Positions 1-7,289 of a stretch of 16,972 nt of DNA are shown piece by piece; the first letter of the stretch is position 1, and each line of letters begins with the position of its first letter. Both the position numbers and the translations under genes were made by a program. This DNA is from Haliea sp041583655 (GTDB lineage Bacteria > Pseudomonadota > Gammaproteobacteria > Pseudomonadales > Halieaceae). Location of the stretch: the NCBI GenBank assembly GCA_041583655.1, contig JBFHFJ010000042.1, positions 1 through 16,972 of the forward strand. The letters are read 5' to 3'. The notes beneath the pieces are model-generated. The model had not been told where the DNA came from. It was given only the letters and a program-made list of their open reading frames with translations, and searched no databases.

Positions 1-190
1 CACCCAAATCTCGGCTCAGACACAATTCGAAATCATTGAATCCATAAATGAATCGATGAGTCACTTGTTGTGTCTGAATAGTCGTACAACTATCCCAACA
101 AGTGCCCACACATCTGTCTTCGTTTCTTTGTTAAATAACCCAGGGCCGCCGGGGCCGTGGTTTCCGCTGAAGCATGTTGTCTCTGGCGGG
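1..190 (-). other. rRNA operon leader (5' part), 16S lies beyond the left edge
   Basis: On the minus strand this stretch has the features of a gammaproteobacterial 16S leader. A boxA-like element (129-140) is followed by GTGTGGGCACTTG, the boxC-like element typical of these leaders (complement of 99-111). Further on, a perfect 10-bp inverted repeat (16-25 with 68-77, TCAGACACAA / TTGTGTCTGA) encloses an AT-rich loop and could form a leader stem. The two promoters at 198-225 and 360-388 point into it. The 16S start sequence itself is not in the window, so the rRNA operon is inferred. No protein gene is supported in 1-454; the short reading frames there lack ribosome binding sites and family signatures. 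Confidence 0.75.
129..140 (-). promoter_or_regulatory. boxA-like antitermination element of the rRNA leader
   Basis: The minus strand reads GGTTATTTAACA, close to the E. coli rrn boxA TGCTCTTTAACA, including the TTTAACA core. A GC-rich inverted segment (GGCC/GGCC, about 143-155) lies just upstream in the transcript, where boxB sits in known rrn leaders. By family knowledge boxA recruits NusB/NusE so that polymerase reads through long untranslated rRNA. The match is by eye. Confidence 0.65.
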
Positions 191-197
191 GACGCGT

Positions 198-225
198 ATT
201 ATACCGATGGGCAACCCGTTGGCAA
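198..225 (-). promoter_or_regulatory. rRNA promoter, proximal (P2-like)
   Basis: On the minus strand there is a perfect -10 TATAAT (complement of 198-203) and a -35 TTGCCA (complement of 220-225), separated by 16 bp, the spacer length of E. coli rrn P1 promoters. A GC-rich discriminator, ACGCGTCCCC, follows the -10. GC-rich discriminators are the known determinant of ppGpp/DksA stringent control. Transcription would begin near 190 and run into the boxA/boxC leader. Confidence 0.75.
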
Positions 226-359
226 CAGCTATTTGCAACTTTCTGCTGGCAGCCATTGCCTACAACCCATCTCATCTAGCCTACCCAAGTGCCTGAAAGC
301 AAAGGGAATCAAGACCCCCTCCGCGGGCTTTGCGTCGCTGCCACTGCGAAGGGACGCGA

Positions 360-388
360 ACTATACGCAGCGAATCTGACCCGCGCAA
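360..388 (-). promoter_or_regulatory. rRNA promoter, distal (P1-like)
   Basis: On the minus strand there is a -35 TTGCGC (complement of 383-388), a 17-bp spacer and a -10 TATAGT (complement of 360-365), then a discriminator TCGCGTCCC. The CGCGTCCC block is shared with the downstream promoter, 162 bp away. An AT-rich run (about 395-407) sits upstream, where an UP element would be expected. The paired arrangement matches the tandem P1/P2 layout of rRNA operons. It lies between the tyrS stop and the leader and so should not drive tyrS. Confidence 0.65.
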
Positions 389-454
389 TACCCTTGATGA
401 AAAATAGTCCGGATATTGCAGATTTGCCAACTTCGACACTCACACTGGCGCGGA

Positions 455-1750
455 TCAGACCAACTCAAAGAGGTGGTACTTCTTCTTTCCGAGGCGCGCG
501 AGGATGAAACGCCCGTGCAGCGCCAGGCTGCTGTCAAGGCACTGCGCCACCCGCTCGTTATCTTCCCACCCCAGGGCGCGTCCATTGAAAAACACAGCCT
601 GCCGCCCCAGGGCATCTTTTACCTGCTTACCGGAAGGAGCCATGCCCGCTTCAGTAAGCAGATGAGTGAGCGTGGCCGGCAGGGAACCCGCCACCAGCTC
701 ACTGGCGGGCAACCCATCCTGGCGCAATTGCTGAAGATCGGCCTCCGACAGCTGCGCCAGGTCGCCGCTAAACAGTGCGTCGGTAATGCGCTGCGCCGCG
801 GCAAGGCCGGTATCGCCGTGCACCAGGGCGGTGACCTCGCGAGCTAGAACCCCCTGGGCCTCGGGGCGACCCTGCCGCTCTTCGTCTGCCCTTTGCAGTG
901 CATCAATGTCCGCGACCGGCAGGAAGGTAAAGTACTTCAGGAAACGATAGACATCTACATCAGCCGTATTCAGCCAGAACTGGTAAAAGGCATAAGGGGA
1001 TGTGCGAGCCGGGTCCAGCCAGATTGTCCCGGATTCGGTCTTGCCAAACTTGGTGCCGTCTGCCTTGGTAATCAACGGCATGGTCAAACCGAAAACCTGC
1101 TTTCCATACATACGCCGGGCCAGGTCAATGCCGCCCGTGATGTTGCCCCACTGATCCGACCCACCCAACTGCAAACCACAGTCATAACGGCGACTCAGTT
1201 CGGCGAAATCGTACGATTGCAGAATCATGTAGGTGAACTCGGTAAAACTTATTCCGCTACCTTCACGCTCAATACGCTGCTTGACAGATTCCTTCTGGAT
1301 CATGGCATTGACAGAGAAATGCTTGCCGACGTCCCGCAGGAAGGTCAGGACGTCCATACCCTGGGTCCAGTCAAGATTATTGACCACTTCGGCCGAGGCC
1401 GCCCCGGCGTCGAAATCTATGAATCGTGACACTTGCTGACGTATTTTCTCGACCCAGCCGGCAATCACCTCCGGCGTGTTCAGCTGGCGCTCCTGCGCCT
1501 TAAAGGACGGATCACCAATCAGGCCCGTAGCTCCGCCTACCAGAGCGAGCGGCTTATGACCTGCCAGCTGAAACCGGCGCAACATCAGCAGCGGGACGAG
1601 AGATCCGATATGCAGGCTGTCCGCGGTGGGGTCAAAGCCGCAATACAACGTACGGGTTCCTCCGTCCAGCCAGGCCGGCAGTTTGTCTTCTCCCGCCACC
1701 TGGAAGATCAGGCCTCGGTCGCGGAGGTCGGTCAGCAGGGCACTACTCAT
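455..1750 (-). CDS. tyrS: Tyrosyl-tRNA synthetase
   Basis: This enzyme charges tRNA-Tyr with tyrosine in the cytoplasm (class I synthetase). The 431-residue product has the HIGH-type motif HIGS at residues 47-50 within YCGFDPTADSLHIGS. The KMSKS loop appears as KFGKT at about 234-238, and a C-terminal S4-like RNA-binding domain covers roughly 360-431. KFGKT is the form seen in bacterial TyrRS of the E. coli TyrS type. I chose the ATG at 1750 because MSSALLTDL begins the family-typical N terminus and GGGAG lies 8-10 bases upstream; an in-frame extension to 1828 would add about 26 non-family residues. It is divergent from the M23 peptidase and reads toward the rRNA promoters. Pseudomonas aeruginosa tyrZ has the same position next to a 16S gene. 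Confidence 0.97.
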   Translation of the reverse strand: MSSALLTDLRDRGLIFQVAGEDKLPAWLDGGTRTLYCGFDPTADSLHIGSLVPLLMLRRFQLAGHKPLALVGGATGLIGDPSFKAQERQLNTPEVIAGWVEKIRQQVSRFIDFDAGAASAEVVNNLDWTQGMDVLTFLRDVGKHFSVNAMIQKESVKQRIEREGSGISFTEFTYMILQSYDFAELSRRYDCGLQLGGSDQWGNITGGIDLARRMYGKQVFGLTMPLITKADGTKFGKTESGTIWLDPARTSPYAFYQFWLNTADVDVYRFLKYFTFLPVADIDALQRADEERQGRPEAQGVLAREVTALVHGDTGLAAAQRITDALFSGDLAQLSEADLQQLRQDGLPASELVAGSLPATLTHLLTEAGMAPSGKQVKDALGRQAVFFNGRALGWEDNERVAQCLDSSLALHGRFILARLGKKKYHLFELV

Positions 1751-1848
1751 CGGGCTACTCCCGGATCTGGTGGCCAAGAAGGCCTTATTGGGGGGCGCAA
1801 ACCATACAATACGGTTATAAAAAAGCAAATCTTATGTTCCTTCAGCCT

Positions 1849-1878
1849 CTGTCAGAGTGCCAGAATCTTTTATATACT
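1849..1878 (+). promoter_or_regulatory. Candidate sigma-70 promoter for the M23 peptidase–anmK pair
   Basis: A -35-like CTGTCA (1849-1854; 4 of 6) and a -10 TATACT (1873-1878; 5 of 6) are separated by 18 bp, about 70 bp before the peptidase start. The region lies between divergent tyrS and the peptidase, so a promoter is expected. The -35 is weak and the call is by eye. Confidence 0.4.
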
Positions 1879-1946
1879 CAGCAGCCTACAAAGCACAGCT
1901 AACAACGATTATGCGCAAAATGGGAAATCATCCGGGAGCGACAGCC

Positions 1947-3320
1947 ATGGCAGCCGACAAACAACAGCTGCCCCGGAAACACCTGCTGGCCGTCGGATTG
2001 CTCTCTGCATTTGTTGCCGCCACTACCATTCTCACCCCCTCCGGCGACGTCAACGCGAATCGACAGGACACCACAGATCTCGGCTTCGAGCTGGACAGCG
2101 ACATCCTCCAGCCCATCGAGGTAAATCCGCACCAGCTGCTGCTACCTGAAACGCCTGCACTGGAGGTAGAAGCGGACGCCTTTGCCGCGGCCTGGGATGA
2201 GCAAACCGTGCGCAGTGGGGACAACCTCTCGCTGATCTTCAAGCGCGCCGGATTCAGCACTACGGATGTCTACCAGGTCGTCAACGAAGCGCCAGAGGGC
2301 GATGCCCTGTCGAGGATCTACCCCGGCCAGACCATCGCTTTCGAAACTGCAGAGGATGGCACCCTGCAGGCCGTCAAACACATCATCTCCCCTCTGGAGT
2401 CCGTCACCTACCGCCGAACTGAATCTGGCTTTGAGACCGATAGAGTGTTTCGCCAGACCGAGCTGCATGAATCATGGGTCAGCGCCGAGATCACCTCGTC
2501 ACTGTTCATGGCGGGCAAGGACGCCGGCCTTTCCAACACCCTAATCCTGGAGCTGGCCAACATATTTGGCGGCGTGATCGACTTCGTGCAGGACCCGCGC
2601 AAGGGCGATACGTTCCACGTCATCTATGAAGAGCTGTATCTGGATGGCGAGAAGTACCGCGACGGCACGATCCTCGCAGCGTCCTTTACCAACCGCGGCA
2701 AGACCTTCAATGCCTTCCGCTACGAAGACCAGGCAGGGGATGTGGCCTACTACAACGAGCAAGGCGAGAGCATGCGCAAGGCATTCCTGCTCGCACCCGT
2801 TGATTTCACCCGCATCAGCTCCAACTTCAACCCCCGCCGTCTACACCCGATCTACAAAACAACCCGCCCACATCGGGGCACTGACTACGCGGCTCCCACC
2901 GGCACTCCGGTCTATGCTGCGGGCGACGGTCGCGTCATCAAGGCCGGCTTTACCCGGGCCAACGGCAACTACATTTTCGTACAACACGGTGATCGCTACG
3001 TAACCCGCTACCTGCACCTGCACCAGCGCAAGGCCAAGGAGGGACAGCGAGTCGCCCAGGGCCAGGTTATCGGTACCGTCGGCTCCACGGGTGCGGCAAC
3101 AGGCCCGCACCTGCACTATGAATTCCTGATTGACGGCAAACACCGCGACCCGCGCAAGGTGCACCAGGAACTGCCCAAGGCCAAAATGCTGGCAGCGGCA
3201 GAGGTCCCGGCTTTCAAGGCCTCGATCGCCAACACCTCGCGGCAGCTCGCGGGCCTGCAGTCTGAAAACCGACTGGCCCTGAGCAGCAGCGACTCCGGAG
3301 AAACCACTCCGGCGCCCTGA
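1947..3320 (+). CDS. M23 family peptidoglycan endopeptidase, MepM-like
   Basis: Probable zinc-dependent DD-endopeptidase that cuts peptide cross-links in peptidoglycan, anchored in the inner membrane and facing the periplasm. Residues 12-30 form a hydrophobic N-terminal anchor or signal. Residues 87-132 (TVRSGDNLSLIFKRAGF through YPGQTIAF) look like the LysM/OapA-type domain of MepM proteins. The M23 domain spans about 296-405. Its zinc and catalytic residues are visible as HRGTD (H309, D313), YLHLH (H357) and GPHLHYEF (H388, H390). The 457 residues compare with about 440 for E. coli MepM. I chose the ATG at 1947 because GGGAG precedes it by about 8 bases; ATGs at 1911 and 1920 are alternatives. 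anmK follows after one base. P. aeruginosa has an M23 peptidase in the same place between tyrZ and anmK. Confidence 0.93.
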   Translation: MAADKQQLPRKHLLAVGLLSAFVAATTILTPSGDVNANRQDTTDLGFELDSDILQPIEVNPHQLLLPETPALEVEADAFAAAWDEQTVRSGDNLSLIFKRAGFSTTDVYQVVNEAPEGDALSRIYPGQTIAFETAEDGTLQAVKHIISPLESVTYRRTESGFETDRVFRQTELHESWVSAEITSSLFMAGKDAGLSNTLILELANIFGGVIDFVQDPRKGDTFHVIYEELYLDGEKYRDGTILAASFTNRGKTFNAFRYEDQAGDVAYYNEQGESMRKAFLLAPVDFTRISSNFNPRRLHPIYKTTRPHRGTDYAAPTGTPVYAAGDGRVIKAGFTRANGNYIFVQHGDRYVTRYLHLHQRKAKEGQRVAQGQVIGTVGSTGAATGPHLHYEFLIDGKHRDPRKVHQELPKAKMLAAAEVPAFKASIANTSRQLAGLQSENRLALSSSDSGETTPAP

Positions 3321-3321
3321 C

Positions 3322-4467
3322 GTGGCCGCCCCCGGGCTTTACATAGGCCTCATGTCGGGTACCAGCATCGATTCAATCGACGCTGCACTTGTTCGCTGCG
3401 CAGAGCAACGCTGTGAACTACTGGCAACGCTGGAACACCCTATAGGGCCCGAACTCCGCCGCGAGATTGCCAGTATCAGCCAGCCAGGCGACAACGAAAT
3501 CGAACGCCTGGGCCGCCTTGACCGCGACATCGGCACGCTCTTCGCCGAGTCCGCACGGGCTCTGCTGGCGACTACCGAATATCGAGCGAGCGACATTACA
3601 GCCATTGGCAGCCACGGCCAAACCATTCGCCACCGCCCGCAGTCAGCCGGCAACAGTACTCCCTTCACCCTGCAGATAGGCGACCCGAACACCATTGCCG
3701 AACTGACCGGCGTCACCACCATCGCTGATTTTCGGCGCCGTGACATCGCCGCGGGTGGCGAGGGGGCTCCACTGGCACCCGGGTTCCATGCCGCCGCCTT
3801 TGCAGACGAGCGCCGCAACCGGGCCATCGTCAACATCGGGGGCATCGCCAACATCACCCTGCTCTCGGGCACGCTGCTGGTCAGCGGCTTTGACACCGGC
3901 CCCGGCAACACTCTGCTGGACCACTGGATCCAGCGGCACAAAGCGCAAGGATACGACCGCGACGGCCAGTGGGCGGCGGAAGGCCAGGTGAGCACCGCGC
4001 TACTGGAGTTACTGCACAGCCACTCCTACCTGGCCCGCCGGGGACCCCGCAGCACCGGCAAGGAAGCGTTCAACCTCGCCTGGCTGGACGCCAACCTGCA
4101 GACATTACCAGCCCTGGAGCCCAGGGATGTACAGGCCACCCTGGCGGAATTCACTGCCGAGACAATTGCCAGCGCTGTCCGCGCAGCGGATGAGGATATT
4201 GAGGAAGTTTTCATCTGCGGGGGCGGCGCCAGAAATACCGACCTGATGCGCCGCCTGTACAGGCTGCTTGCGCCGAGGCGCCTGGACACTACGGCCGCCC
4301 TGGGAATCGACCCCGAGTGGGTCGAGGCCGCGGCCTTTGCCTGGCTGGCATGGCGCACGATGGCGGGCATGGCGGGCAACGCCGCCGCGGTGACCGGTGC
4401 TGCTGGCGGGAGAGTTCTAGGTGGTATCTATCCGGCGGGCGGGGTCCGGTCAAGGTCCCCTAAATAG
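3322..4467 (+). CDS. anmK: Anhydro-N-acetylmuramic acid kinase
   Basis: AnmK phosphorylates and opens 1,6-anhydro-MurNAc to give MurNAc-6-phosphate, a cytoplasmic step in cell-wall recycling. The 381-residue product (E. coli about 369) starts with the ATP-binding glycine segment GLMSGTSIDSIDAALV (9-24). GSHGQTIRHRP (97-107), DFRRRDIAAGGEGAPL (136-151) and SGFDTGPGNTLLD (188-200) are all characteristic of the family. The start is a GTG at 3322, one base after the stop of the M23 peptidase gene. No Shine-Dalgarno sequence lies at a useful distance, so translation is probably coupled to the upstream gene. The partnership fits: the peptidase remodels peptidoglycan and AnmK salvages a turnover product. 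The 3' end overlaps convergent erpA by 8 bp. Confidence 0.96.
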   Translation: MAAPGLYIGLMSGTSIDSIDAALVRCAEQRCELLATLEHPIGPELRREIASISQPGDNEIERLGRLDRDIGTLFAESARALLATTEYRASDITAIGSHGQTIRHRPQSAGNSTPFTLQIGDPNTIAELTGVTTIADFRRRDIAAGGEGAPLAPGFHAAAFADERRNRAIVNIGGIANITLLSGTLLVSGFDTGPGNTLLDHWIQRHKAQGYDRDGQWAAEGQVSTALLELLHSHSYLARRGPRSTGKEAFNLAWLDANLQTLPALEPRDVQATLAEFTAETIASAVRAADEDIEEVFICGGGARNTDLMRRLYRLLAPRRLDTTAALGIDPEWVEAAAFAWLAWRTMAGMAGNAAAVTGAAGGRVLGGIYPAGGVRSRSPK

Positions 4468-4813
4468 AGAACGATGCGCCACAGCCACAGGTGGTCGCGG
4501 CATTGGGGTTATTGATAACGAAGCGAGCCCCTTCCAGGCCCTCGGTGTAATCAACCTCGGAGCCCACCAGGTACTGGAAGCTCATTGGGTCAACCAGCAC
4601 GGCGATGCCGTCCCGCTCAATCACAGTATCGTCTTCAGCGGCAGCATCCTCGAAAGAAAATCCGTACTGAAACCCGGAACACCCGCCGCCAGTAATATAG
4701 ACCCGCAGCTTGAGTTCGGGGTTCTCCTCCTCCTCCACCAGCTCGCGCACCTTGTTTACTGCCCGGGCAGTAAGGTTGATGCCGCCGGGATTGAATGATT
4801 CAGCTACGGACAT
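4460..4813 (-). CDS. erpA: A-type iron-sulfur carrier ErpA
   Basis: ErpA delivers iron-sulfur clusters from the assembly scaffold to apo-enzymes, including those of isoprenoid synthesis and respiration. The 117-residue product (E. coli 114) has the three conserved cluster-binding cysteines: C45 in GGGCSGFQYGF, and C109 and C111 in TTCGCGASF at the C terminus. The start at 4813 is supported by GGAGA about 8 bases upstream; the frame stays open to 4861, but that extension is not family-like. It has its own promoter and an apparent IscR operator in the 71-bp gap after the bactofilin gene. Its stop overlaps the anmK stop region by 8 bp, with no terminator between the two convergent genes. Confidence 0.97.
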   Translation of the reverse strand: MSVAESFNPGGINLTARAVNKVRELVEEEENPELKLRVYITGGGCSGFQYGFSFEDAAAEDDTVIERDGIAVLVDPMSFQYLVGSEVDYTEGLEGARFVINNPNAATTCGCGASFSI

Positions 4814-4863
4814 GACAGTTCTCCGGGGCCAGGGTATCCCCGTGTTGGCTACTTTGGCCACGC

Positions 4864-4892
4864 ATTATGGTAAACCCGAGTATTCTAGTCAA
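4864..4892 (-). promoter_or_regulatory. erpA sigma-70 promoter
   Basis: On the minus strand there is a -35 TTGACT (complement of 4887-4892; 5 of 6), a 17-bp spacer and a -10 CATAAT (complement of 4864-4869; 5 of 6). Transcription would start about 45 bases before the erpA ATG. The -35 overlaps the bactofilin stop codon. A predicted IscR operator covers the -35 and most of the spacer. Confidence 0.75.
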
Positions 4893-4896
4893 CTTT
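4872..4896 (-). promoter_or_regulatory. IscR type 1 operator in the erpA promoter
   Basis: The minus strand contains GTTGACTA, three bases, then TACTCGGGT, in the order and spacing of the type 1 IscR motif as I recall it (ATASYTGACTA, three bases, TACTYGGGTAT). By my count 23 of 25 positions agree; the exceptions are A for T at 4895 and T for A at 4873. In E. coli, holo-IscR represses iscRSUA and erpA through such sites. Here the site covers the -35 and most of the spacer of the erpA promoter, which suggests repression when clusters are plentiful. About half of it lies in the 3' end of the bactofilin gene. No iscR gene is in the window. Confidence 0.78.
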
Positions 4897-5379
4897 AGCC
4901 GAGGGCACCCTGGCTGCGCTTGCCTCGGCCGGTAGCGCACTGGCTGCAGGACGCAGGGCGCCGGCGACCCGCAGCTGGGGCTCCCCACCCTTGGCGGGCA
5001 CATCACCCGATTCAGGCTCCGGGCTGTGCAGCATACGGCCATTGATCTCTGCGCCGGCCGCCATTTCCACAATGCTGTAGTAAATGTCTCCTGACACCCT
5101 TGCGCAGGGAGCCAGCTCCAGGTGCCGGGACGCATGGACACAGCCCTCCACTCTGCCATTGATCATCACCATGGGCGCCCTGATCTCACCCTCGACGAAC
5201 CCGGCTGCCACTACCCTGACCATGGCCTCACTGCCCGCCTCGGCAACCACGCTGCCCTTGACCGTGCCCTCGATCTCCAGGTTGCCGCTGAACAGCAGAT
5301 CGCCGTTGATCGTGGTTTCGCGCGAAACCAGCGTCGTGCCTCCGGCGACCATGGCGCCTTTGCGCTTATTTCCCAACAT
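4885..5379 (-). CDS. Bactofilin family protein
   Basis: Bactofilins are small cytoskeletal proteins that polymerise without nucleotide through a right-handed beta-helix; they often organise cell-wall enzymes or morphology. The 164-residue product opens with a short basic, partly hydrophobic tail. Residues about 17-115 show the repeating pattern of the domain (TTINGDLLFSGNLEIEGTVKGSV, APMVMINGRVEGCV, VSGDIYYSIVEMAAGAEINGRM). A Pro/Ala-rich, probably disordered tail follows. The start at 5379 has AGGAGA about 9 bases upstream. It overlaps the 3' end of the upstream membrane-protein gene by 14 bp, so the two are almost certainly cotranscribed and translationally coupled. Its exact role here is unknown; the upstream coiled-coil membrane protein may be its partner (inference). 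Confidence 0.92.
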   Translation of the reverse strand: MLGNKRKGAMVAGGTTLVSRETTINGDLLFSGNLEIEGTVKGSVVAEAGSEAMVRVVAAGFVEGEIRAPMVMINGRVEGCVHASRHLELAPCARVSGDIYYSIVEMAAGAEINGRMLHSPEPESGDVPAKGGEPQLRVAGALRPAASALPAEASAARVPSAKVD

Positions 5380-6118
5380 GCGTAAATTTCTCCTGAACCT
5401 GCCATGGGTACTGCTCTCGCGCCTCGGCCTTGTCGGGGTCGGAAAGCGTAGCTACAACGCTGACCGACTGCGGCTCGAAACCGTCCGGCAACACCAGATC
5501 ACCCTCTATCGACTGAAAATAGCGAAACCGCAGGGGCAGGATAGTGCTCTCCAGGTCGGCACTCAACTCGGCGAGCGGATAGCTGCGCGGCTCGCCTGCC
5601 TGCTGCCCGGCGACCTCGGCGTACAGTTCGCCCCGTAACGTGGTGTGCTGCCTGGCCTCCTGCTGCGCAACGATGCGGAAACCGTAGCGGCCCGGTTCAT
5701 CGCGAGAGACCAGCTCAATCTTGCGCAGGCTGAACCCCTGGGCAATTTCACCGGGGGCCATCAGGCTGCGATAGAACCGGATCCCCTCCTCCAGGCCAGC
5801 GATCTGCTCCTTCTGTTGCGCAAGCTCCTGCCGCACCAGTTCCAGAGCGGCGCGGTCCACCTCATGCCGCGCCGTCATCACCCCCAGCTGGCGACTCAGT
5901 TCTCCCTGCTCCGCAAGCGCATCCGCAAGGGCCACACCCTGCTCGCGGTAGCGCTGGGGATCAATGCCGGTGCCGCTGAACGCAGCCTGGCGGCCGAGGG
6001 CAAATCCCGCGCCCATTACCACAGCGGCCGCGAGAGTCAGCACCAGTACAACGATTTGCTGGTGGCGGACATGGTAGCGCCGAACCACCGTGCGGTAGCG
6101 ATCACCTTTCACTGGCAC
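5366..6118 (-). CDS. Membrane-anchored coiled-coil protein, DUF6776-like
   Basis: The function is not established. The 250-residue product has a basic N terminus (KGDRYRTVVRRYHVRHQ) and one membrane segment at about 21-42, so the bulk should be periplasmic. A Gln/Glu/Leu-rich coiled coil spans about 58-112. The C-terminal domain is predicted mainly beta (RKIELV, YGFRIVAQQ, LRFRYFQSIEGDLVLPDGFEPQSVSV). This layout matches my memory of the DUF6776 family in gammaproteobacteria, but I cannot confirm the name by search. The start is a GTG at 6118, one base after the argC stop, with a second in-frame GTG at 6112; no good Shine-Dalgarno is visible, so coupling to argC is likely. The 3' end overlaps the bactofilin start by 14 bp. 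Confidence 0.75.
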   Translation of the reverse strand: MPVKGDRYRTVVRRYHVRHQQIVVLVLTLAAAVVMGAGFALGRQAAFSGTGIDPQRYREQGVALADALAEQGELSRQLGVMTARHEVDRAALELVRQELAQQKEQIAGLEEGIRFYRSLMAPGEIAQGFSLRKIELVSRDEPGRYGFRIVAQQEARQHTTLRGELYAEVAGQQAGEPRSYPLAELSADLESTILPLRFRYFQSIEGDLVLPDGFEPQSVSVVATLSDPDKAEAREQYPWQVQEKFTHVGK

Positions 6119-6119
6119 C

Positions 6120-7151
6120 TCAGGGGAGCAACCCCACCTGCTCCAGGCCCGCCTCTTCCGGCAGGCCGAACATGATATTCATGTTCTGCACCGCCTGGCC
6201 CGAGGCGCCCTTGACCAGATTGTCGATGGTGGACATAACGACCACTGTATCGCGATCCTGCGGCACCATGACCGAGAGCTGACAGCGGTTCGCACCCTTG
6301 ACCGTGCGGGTCTGGGGAAACATACCCCGCGGCAGCACATCCACAAACGGTTCGTTGCTGTAGAAATCTTCATACAATGCCTGCAAATCCTCCGCAGGCC
6401 CCTGCAGACGGGCGAACAGTGTCGCGTGAATGCCGCGCACGATGGGCAGCAGGTGGGGGACGAAGGTCACTGCCACCGGCGAGCCGGAGACGTCCGCAAG
6501 GCCCTGCTCTATCTCGGGCAGATGGCGGTGGCCGCTCACTCCATAGGCCTTGAAACTACCCGCCACCTCGCTCAACAGATTGTCGACTTTCCCCTGCCGC
6601 CCCGCGCCGCTGGCACCCGAGGCGGCACTGGCAATCAGAGAAGCCGGATCGACCAGGCCCCTGACCAGCAGGGGTATCCAGCCGAGCTGTATGGCGGTCG
6701 GGTAACACCCCGGACAGGCAACCAGCCTCGCGCCCCTGATTCGGTCGCGATTCACCTCCGGCAGGCCATACACAGCTTCGGACAGCAACTCCGGACTGGT
6801 ATGGGGCTCCCCGTACCACTGCGACCAGAGCGCCGCATCGCGAATACGGTAATCCGCGGAGAGATCGATAACCCGGGTACCGGCAGCCACCAGCTCGGGC
6901 ACCAGCTGCATGGCGACGTTGTGCGGCGTGGCAAAAAAGACCACATCACAGCCTGCGAGCAGCGCCACATCAGGCTCCGCGAAGGCCAGATCGTAATGAC
7001 CTCGCAGGTTCGGGAACATGTCGTCCACCCGGCGCCCCGCGTCGGCGCGGGAAGTGATGGCCACAACCTCCACCTCCCGGTGCAGCGCCAGCAATCGCAA
7101 CAGTTCGACCCCGGTGTATCCAGTGCCCCCAACAATACCTACCCTGATCAT
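6120..7151 (-). CDS. argC: N-acetyl-gamma-glutamyl-phosphate reductase
   Basis: ArgC carries out the NADPH-dependent reduction of N-acetylglutamyl phosphate to the semialdehyde in arginine synthesis. The 343-residue product has an N-terminal nucleotide-binding motif VGIVGGTGYTGVELLRLL (4-21). The active-site cysteine is C149 in ACPGCYPTA, and VSGHRHLPEIEQ supplies the conserved histidine region. The start at 7151 has GGGAG 7 bases upstream; the reading frame remains open to 7208 but the extension is not family-like. It is the first gene of a minus-strand unit with the DUF6776-like and bactofilin genes, and is divergent from hemJ across 138 bp. I saw no convincing ArgR box in that gap. Confidence 0.97.
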   Translation of the reverse strand: MIRVGIVGGTGYTGVELLRLLALHREVEVVAITSRADAGRRVDDMFPNLRGHYDLAFAEPDVALLAGCDVVFFATPHNVAMQLVPELVAAGTRVIDLSADYRIRDAALWSQWYGEPHTSPELLSEAVYGLPEVNRDRIRGARLVACPGCYPTAIQLGWIPLLVRGLVDPASLIASAASGASGAGRQGKVDNLLSEVAGSFKAYGVSGHRHLPEIEQGLADVSGSPVAVTFVPHLLPIVRGIHATLFARLQGPAEDLQALYEDFYSNEPFVDVLPRGMFPQTRTVKGANRCQLSVMVPQDRDTVVVMSTIDNLVKGASGQAVQNMNIMFGLPEEAGLEQVGLLP

Positions 7152-7289
7152 GACAACTCCCTGCTGTGGCGCCAGGTGGCCCGCGCCACCCTGACGGTGA
7201 ATAAACAACCCAGTATAAAAGCAAACAGGCCGCGTATAACTGTTAATATTCAGATCTGTACATTACGCACCAGGCAACGGATTGATCCC

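Noticed and set aside
56..379. Possible small protein in the left-end region
   Set aside because: The interval is explained by rRNA-type promoters and leader elements on the minus strand; no ribosome site or family similarity is seen.
893..1429. Plus-strand frame of 178 residues opposite tyrS
   Set aside because: tyrS is certain on the minus strand; the plus-strand translation shows no recognisable domain.
7240..7253. CTGTTAATATTCAG as an ArgR box between argC and hemJ
   Set aside because: Only one half resembles the ARG box (TGAAT...ATTCA); the other half does not match and no second box is nearby. No convincing sigma-70 promoter for argC or hemJ could be settled in this gap either.
6426..7289. 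Long plus-strand reading frame opposite argC, continuous with hemJ
   Set aside because: It runs antisense to argC, whose product is unmistakable; its translation has no family features and only the part from 7290 onward is HemJ. High GC content creates such long antisense frames.
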